Shown here piece after piece: positions 14,645-22,894 of a stretch of 64,000 nt of DNA. This stretch comes from Candidatus Rokuibacteriota bacterium (GTDB lineage: Bacteria > Methylomirabilota > Methylomirabilia > Rokubacteriales > CSP1-6): contig JACPIQ010000063.1 of the NCBI GenBank assembly GCA_016188005.1, forward strand, positions 1 to 64,000, in the 5' to 3' direction. Below the pieces are notes generated by a model, which searched no databases, was not told the DNA's origin, and was given only the letters and a program-made list of their open reading frames with translations. The position numbers were made by a program, and so were the translations under genes. Within the stretch, counting starts at the first letter, position 1. The number at the start of each line of letters is the position of its first letter.

Positions 14645-16873
14645 ATGACCATCCTGGCGGGCGCACTGGTGCGGGAGCAGGTGGGCGGGACCGCGGCTCG
14701 CGTCGGGCTGCTCCGCGGCGCCACCTTGCTGCTCGTCGTGGTCCTGGCGCTGGCGGCCGGCTGCGCCCGCTCGCCCGAGGCCAGGAAGGCGCGCCATCTC
14801 GAGCGGGGCGAGCGCTACGCCAAGGCGGAGAAGTACCGCGACGCCATCATCGAGTACCGCAACGTCCTCCGCATCGAGAGCGCCAATCCGCAGGCCATCC
14901 GCCAGCTCGGGCTGGCCCACTTCGCCCTCGGCGAGATGGGGCAGGCCTTCCGCTTCCTCCTCCGGGCGCAGGAGCTGGAGCCGGACCAGCTGGAGGTGCG
15001 GCTCAAGCTGGCGAGCATCTACCTCCTTGGCGGCAAGCCGGACGAGGCGCGCGCCCAGGCGGAAGCGGTGCTGGAGAAGCAGCCCAAGCACCTCGAGGCC
15101 CTTGCCCTGGCGGCGGGGGCGGCGACCACGCCCGAGGGGGTCGAGGCGGCCATCGCCCGGCTCGAGGCGGCGCGTGCCGACTTCGGCGGCCAGGCCCGGT
15201 TCCACCTGGCCCTCGGCGCCCTCCACCTGAAGAAGCGGGACGTGCCCGCCGCCGAGCGCGCCTTCCAGGAGGCTGTCGCCCGGGAGCCGAAGTCGGTCGA
15301 GGCGCACCTGGCGCTGGCCAACTTCCTCGTCGCCAAGCGGGATGCCCCGGGCGCCGAGCGTGAATTCAAGACGGCAGCCGAGCTCGCCCCCGCGGGGTCG
15401 CCAGCGCGGGTCAGGCTGGCCGACTTCTACCTCTTGCTGGGCCGGCCCGAGGAGGCGAAGAAGACGCTCGGCGAGATGACCGAGAAGGCCCCCGACTTCC
15501 TCCCCGCCTGGCGGCGCCTGGCCGAGATCGCCTTCCGGGAACGGAAATGGGACGAGGCGGTCAAGGCCCTCGAGGTGGTGCTGAAGAAGAGCCCCTCGGA
15601 TCTCGACGGGCATCTCCTCCGCGGCCGCGTCCACCTGGCGAAGCGGGAGACGACGGAGGCTGTCCAGGAGTTTCAGAAGGTGCTCAAGGCCGAGCCGCGG
15701 CTGGCGCCCGTCCGCTACCAGCTCGCGCTGGCGCACTTGCAAGCGGGCAGCCCCCAGCAGGCCAAGACGGAGCTGAAGGAGGCCGTGACCCTCGCCCCCA
15801 ACTTCGCCGATGCCGTGCTGCTGCTGGCGGAGCTGAACATCAAGTCGGGCGCGGCGCAGCCGGCCATCGAGGACCTCGAACGCTTCCTCGCCCGCCACCC
15901 GAACGCCGCCCCGGCGCTGGTCCTCCTCGGCTCGGCCCATCTCGCCCGGCGCGAGCCCGCGCGGGCCACGGAGGTCTATCGGCGGCTCGTCACGCTGGCG
16001 CCGAAGGACCCGCGCGCGGTCTATCTCCTCGGCGTCGGCCTCCTCGCGCAGGGCAAGCGCGCCGAGGGGCGGAAGGAACTGGAGGCGGCGCTGGTCCTGG
16101 CCCCGGGCTTCGTGGATCCCTTGACCCAGCTCGTCGGCCTGTCCTTTGCCGAGAAGCAGCCGGACCAGGCGATCGAGCGGCTGCGGAAGCAGGCGGTGCT
16201 CCTGCCGAAGTCGGGCACGCATCAGTTCCTGCTGGGCGAGGCGCACCTGGCGCGCCGCGAGAGGAAGCTCGCCGAGGCCGCCTATCTCAGGGCCATCGAG
16301 CTCGAGCCGCGGCTGCCCGGGCCCTACCTCCAGCTCGGCGGCCTCCACGCCGCCTCGGGACAGTTCGACCAGGCCCTGGCCAGGGTCACGGAGGCCTTGA
16401 AGGTCAACCCGAAGAACCTGGGCGCCCTGATGCTCGCCGGCGTCATCCACGAGCAGCGGGGCGACATCCCGAGGGCGCGCGAGCACTACGAGAAGGTGCT
16501 GGCCGGCAATCCACGCTTCGCCCCCGCCGCCAACAACCTGGCCTGGATCCTCTCCGAGCACGGCGGGGACAAGGACAAGGCGCTGGCGCTGGCCCAGACG
16601 GCGAAGGAGCTGGCCCCGGAGGATCCGCAGGTCTCCGACACCCTCGGCTGGATCTTCTACCGGCGGGGCCTGCACCAGCGGGCGCTGGGCCTTCTCAAGG
16701 ACAGCGCCGCCAAGCTGCCCGGCAACCCGCAGATCCAGTACCACCTCGGCATGGTGTCGGCCGCGGCCGGCGACAAGGAGGCCGCCCGCCAGGCGCTTGC
16801 CATCGCCGCCGCCGCGCCCACCTCCTTTCCCGGCCAGGACGAGGCCAGGAAGGCCCTCGCCGCGCTCGAGTAG
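14645..16873 (+). CDS. PrsT-like TPR lipoprotein, paralogue 2
   Basis: A 742-residue TPR protein closely related to the one at 2134. The ATG at 14645 gives MTILAGALVREQVGGTAARVGLLRGATLLLVVVLALAAGC, a signal sequence with a lipobox-like AAGC, and then ARSPEARKARHLERGERYAKAEKYRDAIIEYRN. TPR units fill the rest. DNA identity to paralogue 1 is very high up to about residue 430 and clearly lower afterwards (for example KHPNAAPALVLLGSAHLARRE versus KQPQLVQAHVLLGAAYLAKRE regions). It probably serves the same envelope or polysaccharide-export role as its paralogue. Confidence 0.87.
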   Translation: MTILAGALVREQVGGTAARVGLLRGATLLLVVVLALAAGCARSPEARKARHLERGERYAKAEKYRDAIIEYRNVLRIESANPQAIRQLGLAHFALGEMGQAFRFLLRAQELEPDQLEVRLKLASIYLLGGKPDEARAQAEAVLEKQPKHLEALALAAGAATTPEGVEAAIARLEAARADFGGQARFHLALGALHLKKRDVPAAERAFQEAVAREPKSVEAHLALANFLVAKRDAPGAEREFKTAAELAPAGSPARVRLADFYLLLGRPEEAKKTLGEMTEKAPDFLPAWRRLAEIAFRERKWDEAVKALEVVLKKSPSDLDGHLLRGRVHLAKRETTEAVQEFQKVLKAEPRLAPVRYQLALAHLQAGSPQQAKTELKEAVTLAPNFADAVLLLAELNIKSGAAQPAIEDLERFLARHPNAAPALVLLGSAHLARREPARATEVYRRLVTLAPKDPRAVYLLGVGLLAQGKRAEGRKELEAALVLAPGFVDPLTQLVGLSFAEKQPDQAIERLRKQAVLLPKSGTHQFLLGEAHLARRERKLAEAAYLRAIELEPRLPGPYLQLGGLHAASGQFDQALARVTEALKVNPKNLGALMLAGVIHEQRGDIPRAREHYEKVLAGNPRFAPAANNLAWILSEHGGDKDKALALAQTAKELAPEDPQVSDTLGWIFYRRGLHQRALGLLKDSAAKLPGNPQIQYHLGMVSAAAGDKEAARQALAIAAAAPTSFPGQDEARKALAALE

Positions 16874-16875
16874 CG

Positions 16876-17031
16876 AGCTGGCGACGGCTGGCCGAGATCG
16901 CCAGAGCCGAGGGCAAGCCCGACGAGAGTCGGAACGCGCTCGATGCCCGCCTCAGGAAGAGCCAAGCGGACGCGGACGCCCGCGTCCTCCGCGTCAGGAC
17001 TTTCACCCGACCAGTTAGCGTCAGGTTGTGA
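16876..17031 (+). pseudogene. TPR-gene remnant downstream of paralogue 2
   Basis: The first codons after the TPR stop encode SWRRLAEIARAEGKPDESRNALDARL and KSQADADARVLRVRTF, which matches the internal AWRRLAEIAFRERKWDEAVKALEVVLKKSPSDLDGHLLRGRVH of both TPR proteins. It is the relic of a third TPR copy. A 14-bp tandem duplication (tgtgaggctgcacc, twice) follows at about 17028-17055. Confidence 0.65.
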
Positions 17032-17118
17032 GGCTGCACCTGTGAGGCTGCACCATAGTCGGGGCAGAGGCCCCCTCTGCGCTGTCGGTGCCCCGCGAGC
17101 TTTGTCGGCAACCGCGGG

Positions 17119-17651
17119 ATGACCGCCGGCCAGGATCTCTGTGTCTACGGGCAAGTCGTGCTCCGCGAGGCCGACGGTACGGGGACGGACAAGACTTTCG
17201 AGTTCGAGGGGCCCCTCGGCCCACGAGCTCGGGCTACCCCGTCACCGACGGCGGCCCCACTCTGCCGGACGAGTACGTCCTGGCCCAGGGCGCTATCTGC
17301 CTCAATGCCTTGAATCTCCCGACACCCTGCGACGGCCCCGGCGTCGCCAAGACCGTGAACCACAACCTCGGCGCCGACCAAGCGGCCTGGGCCGTCCTGT
17401 CTCCGGCCCTGAACGCCGCACTCGCCGCCTGTCAGACGAATGGCATTGGCGGGACCGGCTGTCCGTGGGACTCCCTGTCGATCCGGCTGGATCTCGACGG
17501 CCTGAGCAACGGGTACGAGCAGCTCTTCATCCTGACCGAGGATGCGGTGACGGTCGTTCCCGAACCCACGTCGCTTCTGCTGTGGGGCACGACGGCCGTC
17601 GGGGCAGCAGTGGGGGCTTGGCATCGGCGGCGGGGGCGCGTGGCTGCGTAG
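17119..17651 (+). pseudogene. PEP-CTERM protein gene with frameshift, no signal peptide
   Basis: The first frame reads MTAGQDLCVYGQVVLREADGTGTDKTFEFEGPLG; near 17220 the sequence continues in another frame as GYPVTDGGPTLPDEYVLAQGAICLNALNLP, LGADQAAWAVLSPALNAALAAC, SIRLDLDGLSNGYEQLFILTEDA and the tail VPEPTSLLLWGTTAVGAAVGAW with RRRGR. The signal peptide is absent. The sorting tail is intact, but the gene as written cannot give an exported protein. Confidence 0.7.
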
Positions 17652-17743
17652 ACACACCATGGCGGGCTGAACCCGGTTCGTCGCCCAGCTGTGGTTTTCC
17701 CCGAAGGGCCGCCGCCCGAGCGCTGGCAGAAGCAGCCATCCTT

Positions 17744-17970
17744 GGGGTCAGATCTTGCAATCCGACACGCCGCCCTGGCCCGAACTCGCTGCCCCGCCGC
17801 GCTCCACGGCGTCGGGTCCGGTCTACCTCAACTCACGCAGCCCTGCAACGGGCCTGTCCCTCGGCCGGTCGCACAACAGTGCACCAGGCTGGCGGTGACG
17901 AAGCGCAGCGAGGCCGCCCGCAGTCCGCGCCGCCGACCGGAGCCACCTGCAGCGAAGCCACCCCCCCCGC
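17744..17970 (-). repeat. Element remnant with one end
   Basis: The end at 17744-17763 has one change (ggggtcagatcttg). At 17886-17970 the minus strand carries the start of the membrane ORF (RRRGLRAASLRFVTASLVH) without its opening end. The interior is scrambled. Together with the half-element at 19493 it brackets the PEP-CTERM gene at 18139. Confidence 0.65.
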
Positions 17971-18104
17971 CGCGCTCCGGCAGCGGGAGAAAGCGTTGTC
18001 AGATTTTTCCACATGGCTGCATATGTGTGCACCGGCTTTCATAGAGGGCCTCGGTCTGCCCCGACAAGCCCCCGATTCTGCGTCCGTCTCGACGCGCCCT
18101 CACA

Positions 18105-18120
18105 TGGTACGCATTGTGCT
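18105..18120 (+). promoter_or_regulatory. Probable sigma-54 promoter
   Basis: TGGTACGCATTGTGCT has GG and GC 10 nt apart and matches TGGCAC-N5-TTGCW except at two positions. Transcription would start near 18130, so translation from the ATG at 18139 gives a 9-nt leader; the alternative ATG at 18124 would lie before the start of the transcript. Confidence 0.5.
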
Positions 18121-18138
18121 GGTATGGATCATCTGCCC

Positions 18139-19023
18139 ATGAGAGTTCGTATGTTCGCTGCTCGGTTTGGCCTCGGACGTGCCGTTCGGCTGGCGGCGCG
18201 GGGGCTGGGGCTGACTGCCGCACTGGGGCTGGCCCTGCTGCTGCCTGCCGCGGGAGCGCAGGCGGCCTCGGTCACGAAGCTCTATCTCTTCTCGGCCTTC
18301 AGCACCGTCCCGAATCCCCCGGGGGGGGTCAGCGCACCGTTTACGCTCACGGGGACAGCCGGCGTCGAGCTCACGCTCAACGCCTCCGCCGTGGCCGCAG
18401 GCCAGATCGGACTCGCCGGGCCGGTCAGCGCCTTGATCGACAGCACAGTGACCTACGAGAGCCACTGGGGCGGGATCGACGCGGGCGAGCCCGGCCCCAT
18501 CGACGCGCGAGTCAACTCCGAGGTAGGCCGGCTCGACGATGTGGGGTTTGTGGCGGAAGGGGGCGATGCGGCGCTGAACATCGACTTCGGGAACGACGCC
18601 AAGGTCATCCTGAAGATCCCCGCGGGCGGCTTCACAAGCCTCCTCATCGCCGAGGACGCCGGGCTCGACCCGTTCAAGCTCCAGCGCTGCCCCACTGCTG
18701 ACTGCGGGACCCGGCAACTCCTCTTCAACGGCTTCACCTGGAGCACCAAGAGCGCCGTCCTCGCCCGGGCAGACTTCGGCGGCGGCGACTCCTCCCCCAT
18801 CGATCAGGCTTACCTCTTCCTCTTCGACGCGCCGATGGAGGGCTGGCTTCGCATCTCGGAGACGCTCAACCTGGGCGGCACGCGTCTCGAGGTGGACTTC
18901 GTCGGCGGTGCCGGCCCGGTGGCCCCGGTGCCGGAGCCCACCACCCTGCTCCTCTGGGGCACCGCCGCCGGGGGGCTCGGCCGCCTGGCCTGGCGTCGCC
19001 GGCGCGGCCGGCCGCCAGCGTAG
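18139..19023 (+). CDS. PEP-CTERM sorting domain protein, about 294 aa
   Basis: A secreted exosortase substrate. The signal peptide has a basic start (MRVRMFAARFGLGRAVRLAARG) and a long hydrophobic core ending AGAQA-ASV. The beta-rich ectodomain has no recognised fold; it contains one Cys pair (QRCPTADCGTRQ). The tail is VPEPTTLLLWGTAAGGLGRLAW followed by RRRRGR. Start chosen from the sigma-54 site. Half-copies of the inverted-repeat element lie on both sides. Confidence 0.87.
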   Translation: MRVRMFAARFGLGRAVRLAARGLGLTAALGLALLLPAAGAQAASVTKLYLFSAFSTVPNPPGGVSAPFTLTGTAGVELTLNASAVAAGQIGLAGPVSALIDSTVTYESHWGGIDAGEPGPIDARVNSEVGRLDDVGFVAEGGDAALNIDFGNDAKVILKIPAGGFTSLLIAEDAGLDPFKLQRCPTADCGTRQLLFNGFTWSTKSAVLARADFGGGDSSPIDQAYLFLFDAPMEGWLRISETLNLGGTRLEVDFVGGAGPVAPVPEPTTLLLWGTAAGGLGRLAWRRRRGRPPA

Positions 19024-19180
19024 CCGAGCGGCGAGGCGCGACGGGCCCGGGACGCTCTCGGGCTGCCGGCCCGTGCCCGGCGTGCGGGTCGCACTCTCCC
19101 AGCCAGCCGGCGCTCCCTGCCGCCCCTTGCCACCGGGAGGTCGCCGCGATCGCCCGGGCCGTGGAGGGGCGTCCCCGCGC

Positions 19181-19501
19181 CTATGTCCGGCGGAACACCA
19201 CGGCCCAGGTGGCGAGGAAGAGCATCCCGAAGAGGAACATGCCGACGAAGCCGGCGCCCCAGAAGGCGGGCACCTCCTCCTCCGGCAGCGCGCGGGTGAT
19301 GAGCGAGGCCGCGGCGGTGCTCCCCGCGAGGATCAGGAGGTCCACCACCATGAGCCCCGCCACGGCGTCCGGACCGGCGCCGAGGCCAGCGAGGGCCGCC
19401 ACGTGCACGAGGGCGGCGGCGGTGAAGAGCAGCGCGGCAGCGCGCAGGGCGTGCCGTCGGCCGGAGGCGCCGCCAATCCGCGGAGTGATGTCAGAATGCA
19501 A
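19181..19501 (-). CDS. Small three-helix membrane protein of the inverted-repeat element
   Basis: A 106-residue ORF that starts at the TTG inside the element end (TTG CAT TCT GAC ATC) and has three membrane segments: about 17-39 (ALRAAALLFTAAALVHVAAL), 47-69 (VAGLMVVDLLILAGSTAAAS) and 84-103 (FVGMFLFGMLFLATWAVVF), with a charged PEEEVP loop. It ends at TAG. Degenerate relatives lie at 5935, 12191, 13330, 14395 and 17744. An AGG five bases before the TTG could act as a weak ribosome binding site. I do not recognise the family; whether it is expressed is unknown. Confidence 0.55.
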   Translation of the reverse strand: MHSDITPRIGGASGRRHALRAAALLFTAAALVHVAALAGLGAGPDAVAGLMVVDLLILAGSTAAASLITRALPEEEVPAFWGAGFVGMFLFGMLFLATWAVVFRRT

Positions 19502-19512
19502 GACCTGACCCC
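19493..19512 (-). repeat. Element end adjoining the moaA stop codon
   Basis: An inverted copy of the 20-bp end (agaatgcaagacctgacccc) located 4 bp beyond the moaA TAA. It contains the start of the small membrane ORF. The matching opposite end is missing. Confidence 0.85.
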
Positions 19513-19516
19513 AAGG

Positions 19517-20539
19517 TTAGCCGCCGCGGGTGTGCATCTCCAGGTGGGGGTCGCGCTTGAGCTCGCCGATCTGCACCAGCGGGGCGCGGCGGTCAGCCAT
19601 GGCCAGCCGCTCCTCGGCGCCGCGGTCGGCGCGCTCCTGCCAGGTGGAGACGATGAGGCGCTTCAGCTCCTCCCGCGTGGCCCCCGAGCGCAGCGCCTGG
19701 CGCAGGTCCGTCCCCCGCGTGGCGTAGAGGCAGAGGTACCAGAGGCCGTCGGCCGTGAGCCGGCTCCGGTCGCAACTCCGGCAGAAGGGCTGAGTCGTGG
19801 AGGAGATGATCCCGAACACGCACCCGTCGGGGAGGATGAAGCGGTCGGCCGGCGCCGTGCTGTCCTCGACGAGGGCCGTCACGCCTCCGTAGTGCCGCCC
19901 GAGCACCTCCAGCATCTCGGCGCGCGACACCACGCGGTCCATGGACCAGTGGATGGCCCCGCCCACGTCCATGTACTCGATGAAGCGCACCTCGGCGCCG
20001 ACGCGGCGGCCGTACTCGACGAGCTCCACCAGCTCGTCGTCATTGGTACCCCGGATGACGACGGCGTCGAGCTTGAGCCCGGGGAAGCCGGCCCGCCCCA
20101 CGGCCTCGATCCCCTCGAGCACGCGCGGGTGCAGCTCCCGCCTGGCCAGCGCCTTGAAGCGCTCGGCGCGGAGGGTGTCGAGGCTCACGGTGACCCGGTG
20201 CAGACCCGCGGCGCGGAGCGCCGGCGCGTGCTCGGCCAGCAGGACTCCATTGGTCGTCATGGCGAGGTCCGTGATGCGCGGGTTCGCGGCGAGCATCCGG
20301 ATCAGCGCCTCGACGCCCTTGCGCAGGAGCGGCTCGCCGCCGGTGAGGCGCACCTTGTCCACGCCGAGGTCGCAGAAGACGTCCACCAGGAGGGCGCACT
20401 CCTCGAAGGAGAGGATGTCCTCGCGCGGGAGCCAGACGTACTCCTCTTCCGGCATGCAGTACTGGCAGCGCAGGTTGCAGCGATCGGTCACGGACAGCCG
20501 GAGGTTGCGGAGCGGGCGGGCGAGGGCGTCGCGGATCAT
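19517..20539 (-). CDS. moaA: GTP 3',8-cyclase MoaA
   Basis: A radical SAM enzyme that converts GTP to 3',8-cyclo-GTP, the first step of molybdopterin synthesis. The 340-residue protein has the SAM cluster motif CNLRCQYC, GGEPLLR, MTTNG, the second cluster CRSC with a third Cys 13 residues later (WYLC), GTP-binding arginines, and the functional C-terminal GlyGly (EMHTRGG). The ATG overlaps the Rieske stop (ATGA). It is the third gene of an operon with a B12-type radical SAM protein and a Rieske protein. MoeA and FdhD elsewhere in the window indicate use of molybdoenzymes. Confidence 0.96.
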   Translation of the reverse strand: MIRDALARPLRNLRLSVTDRCNLRCQYCMPEEEYVWLPREDILSFEECALLVDVFCDLGVDKVRLTGGEPLLRKGVEALIRMLAANPRITDLAMTTNGVLLAEHAPALRAAGLHRVTVSLDTLRAERFKALARRELHPRVLEGIEAVGRAGFPGLKLDAVVIRGTNDDELVELVEYGRRVGAEVRFIEYMDVGGAIHWSMDRVVSRAEMLEVLGRHYGGVTALVEDSTAPADRFILPDGCVFGIISSTTQPFCRSCDRSRLTADGLWYLCLYATRGTDLRQALRSGATREELKRLIVSTWQERADRGAEERLAMADRRAPLVQIGELKRDPHLEMHTRGG

Positions 20540-20832
20540 GGGATCTCGGCGAAGACCTCGCCGTCCCGGACGGACACCTCGAAGCACGGCACGGCGAGCA
20601 CCGGGTTGTTGACGTTGGCCCCGGTGGTCACATCCCAGCGCCAGCCGTGCCAGGGGCACGTGACGACGGTGCCGTGGAGGTCACCATCGGCCAGCGGCCC
20701 ACCGCGGTGGGGGCACTCGTTGGCGATGGCGCAGTAGGCGCCGCCCACGTTGAAGAGCGCGACGGCCGTGCCCGCTGCCGCGATGACCCGGCCCTCGCCG
20801 GCCCCCACCTCGGCCACCCGGGCCAGTCTCAC
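20536..20832 (-). CDS. Rieske [2Fe-2S] ferredoxin-like protein
   Basis: A 98-residue small Rieske protein like the NirD/BphF type. Cluster ligands are CPHRGG and CPWHGW, 17 residues apart, in ANECPHRGGPLADGDLHGTVVTCPWHGWRWDVTTG. No signal or membrane segment, so a soluble cytoplasmic electron carrier. The GTG overlaps the radical SAM stop (GTGA) and its TGA overlaps the moaA ATG, so translation of all three is coupled. It may supply electrons to one of the two radical SAM enzymes (inference from the operon). Confidence 0.9.
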   Translation of the reverse strand: MRLARVAEVGAGEGRVIAAAGTAVALFNVGGAYCAIANECPHRGGPLADGDLHGTVVTCPWHGWRWDVTTGANVNNPVLAVPCFEVSVRDGEVFAEIP

Positions 20833-22553
20833 GCGCGCCACGGCAGCAGCTCCTCGAGCGCGAGCCCGGCCCGCTCCCACTCCTTGACGAGGTTGGCCTT
20901 CTTCACGCCGACCTGGAAGTGATCCCACGGCAGGACCTCGTCAAGCGAGCGCGGCCGCCGCGTGTAGAAGGCCGGGTCGCCGTCCCACTCGCGCAGCGCG
21001 CGCCGCCAGTCGCCGCCCAGCGTGGCCGCCAGCTCCACGAAGTCGGCCACGCGCCGGTCGCCGCGGGCCAGCAGCGCCTGGAGCGCCGCCTCGCGCGGGT
21101 TCTCGTGCAGCACGCGGACGGTGGACAGCCGCCGCACCGCGCGCTTGATCAGGTCGAGCTTGTCCTCCAGCACCCGATGGTCCTCGAACGGGGCCCACTG
21201 GAAGGGGGTCCAGGGCTTGGGCACGAAGGAGGAGATGGACAGCGTGAGCCGGCCGAAGGGGTGGCCGTCGGGCCCGGGGACCTGCAGGCGCCGGAGGAGC
21301 CGCGCGGCCAGCTCGCCGATGGCCTCGACATCCTCGCGCGTCTCCGTCGGCAGGCCGATCATGAAGTAGCACTTGAGGTTCGGGATGCCGTGGCGCCGCA
21401 CCAGGTCGCAGGCCGCGACGAGATGCTCGTCGGTGATGGGCTTGCGGATGGCGAGTCGGAGGCGCTCGGTGCCGGCCTCCGGCGCCATGGTCAGCGTGCG
21501 GTGCCCGCCCCGTGCCAGCGAGGCGACCAGGGGCTCGGTGAGGCTGTCGGCCCGGAGCGAGGAGATGGACAGCTCCACCCCGTGCTCCTCCAGCGCCTCC
21601 AGGAGCTCGCCGATCCACGGGTAGTCCGACACGCAGGCGCCCACGAGCCCCACGCGCCTGGAGCCCTTCGCGATCTGCGCGACCGACTCGCGCAGCGCGG
21701 CCACGCTCCGATGCCGCACGGGGCGGTAGATCTGCCCTTCCAGGCAGAAGCGGCAGCCGCGGCCGCAGCCCTTGCCAACCTCGAGGAGCGCCATGTGACC
21801 GTACTCCGCTCGCGGCGTCTTGAGGAGCGACAGGGTCTCGAAGCGGTTGACGTCGGCGAGCCGGCGCTTGGCGACGATCTGCGGCACACCAGGCGAGGTC
21901 GGGACGACCTCCGCGATGGTCCCGTCGGCGGCATGGCGGACGTCATAGGCGCCCGGGATGTAGATCCCCCCGAGCCGCGCCAGCGCCTCGAGGAAGCCCC
22001 GGCGCGAGCCGGGCTCCCGCGCGGCCCCACTCTCGCGGTAGGCGGCGACGATCTCGCCCACGAGCTCCTCGCCCTCGCCCACGGCCACGAAGTCCATGAA
22101 GGGCGCCATCGGCTCCGGGTTCGAGAAGGCGCAGACGCCGCCCATCATGACGACGGGATGCGAGGCGTCTCGATCCGCCGCCCGGGCGGGGATGCCCGCC
22201 AGCTGGAGCAGCCGCACCACGTTGATGTAGTCCCCCTCGTAGGTGACCGAGAAGCCCACCAGATCGAACTCCGACAGCGGGCGGAGCGATTCCAGGGAGA
22301 AGGGTGCCGTGCCCGTCCGCAGATGCTCGTCGAGATCCTCGGGGTCGGGGAAGAAGACCCGCTCGCAGACCGCGTCGGGAAGCGCGTTCAGGTGGGCGTA
22401 GATGGTCTGGAAGCCCAGGTTGGACATCCCGACCGCGTAGGTGTTCGGGTAGACGAGCGCCACCGAGACGCGGCCCCCCCATTCCTTCCGGGAGAGGCCC
22501 TCCTCGCCGGCCACGCGGGCCTGCGCCCTTCGCTTGAGTGCCCACGACGACAT
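20829..22553 (-). CDS. TIGR03960-type B12-binding radical SAM protein
   Basis: A 574-residue radical SAM protein with an N-terminal cobalamin-binding-like region (VALVYPNTYAVGMSNLGFQTIY, LVGFSVTYEGDYINV) and a radical SAM core with the cluster motif CGRGCRFC in LLEVGKGCGRGCRFCLEGQIYRP, then MAPEAGTERLR and YFMIGLPTET. It corresponds to the N-terminal protein of the TIGR03960/TIGR03936 family, often found near ribonuclease and tRNA genes; the substrate is unknown. Start is the ATG at 22553; upstream open frame is only element sequence. First gene of the operon with Rieske and moaA. Confidence 0.9.
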   Translation of the reverse strand: MSSWALKRRAQARVAGEEGLSRKEWGGRVSVALVYPNTYAVGMSNLGFQTIYAHLNALPDAVCERVFFPDPEDLDEHLRTGTAPFSLESLRPLSEFDLVGFSVTYEGDYINVVRLLQLAGIPARAADRDASHPVVMMGGVCAFSNPEPMAPFMDFVAVGEGEELVGEIVAAYRESGAAREPGSRRGFLEALARLGGIYIPGAYDVRHAADGTIAEVVPTSPGVPQIVAKRRLADVNRFETLSLLKTPRAEYGHMALLEVGKGCGRGCRFCLEGQIYRPVRHRSVAALRESVAQIAKGSRRVGLVGACVSDYPWIGELLEALEEHGVELSISSLRADSLTEPLVASLARGGHRTLTMAPEAGTERLRLAIRKPITDEHLVAACDLVRRHGIPNLKCYFMIGLPTETREDVEAIGELAARLLRRLQVPGPDGHPFGRLTLSISSFVPKPWTPFQWAPFEDHRVLEDKLDLIKRAVRRLSTVRVLHENPREAALQALLARGDRRVADFVELAATLGGDWRRALREWDGDPAFYTRRPRSLDEVLPWDHFQVGVKKANLVKEWERAGLALEELLPWRA

Positions 22554-22575
22554 GGGCACTAAGTCTACCACCCCC

Positions 22576-22723
22576 GGGGTCAGGTCTTGCATTGCGACAT
22601 CGGCGGGGTCGGCAGGGTCCGGTCCGGCGCTCTGAGAGGGGTCGCGGCGCTGGCCGCCGGGTGCGGCCGGGGACGCCGCAGCGCTCCCGCCGTGACAAGT
22701 GTCGGATTGCAAGACCTGACCCC
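22576..22723 (+). repeat. Inverted-repeat mini-element, 148 bp
   Basis: Ends at 22576-22595 (ggggtcaggtcttgcattgc) and 22704-22723 (ggattgcaagacctgacccc). The interior is GC-rich and does not encode the membrane ORF. It is inserted 22 bp upstream of the radical SAM start codon, where it would affect its promoter or leader. Confidence 0.9.
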
Positions 22724-22753
22724 AAGCGGGGCGGAGCCGGCGGGCCCCTCTAG

Positions 22754-22894
22754 GGGGTCAGGTCTTGCATTCCGACATCGGCGGGGGTGCGGTCCTGCGC
22801 CGTGACGTGGGTCAGGACAGTCGTTAGTGTGTTCGGCCGGGCGGGCAGCGGCGCCCGCGCCGGGGCCACGTGTCGGATTGCAAGACCTGACCCC
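22754..22894 (+). repeat. Inverted-repeat mini-element, 141 bp
   Basis: Ends at 22754-22773 and 22875-22894, in tandem and in the same orientation as the element 30 bp to its left. The interior differs from it. The last base of the yjbQ stop codon TAG is the first G of this element's end. Confidence 0.9.

Noticed and set aside
20829-22712. Longer radical SAM reading frame starting in the element
   Set aside because: The extra N-terminal residues (ending MQDLTPGVVDLVP) come from the inverted-repeat element. The family start MSSWALKRR at 22553 is the better choice.
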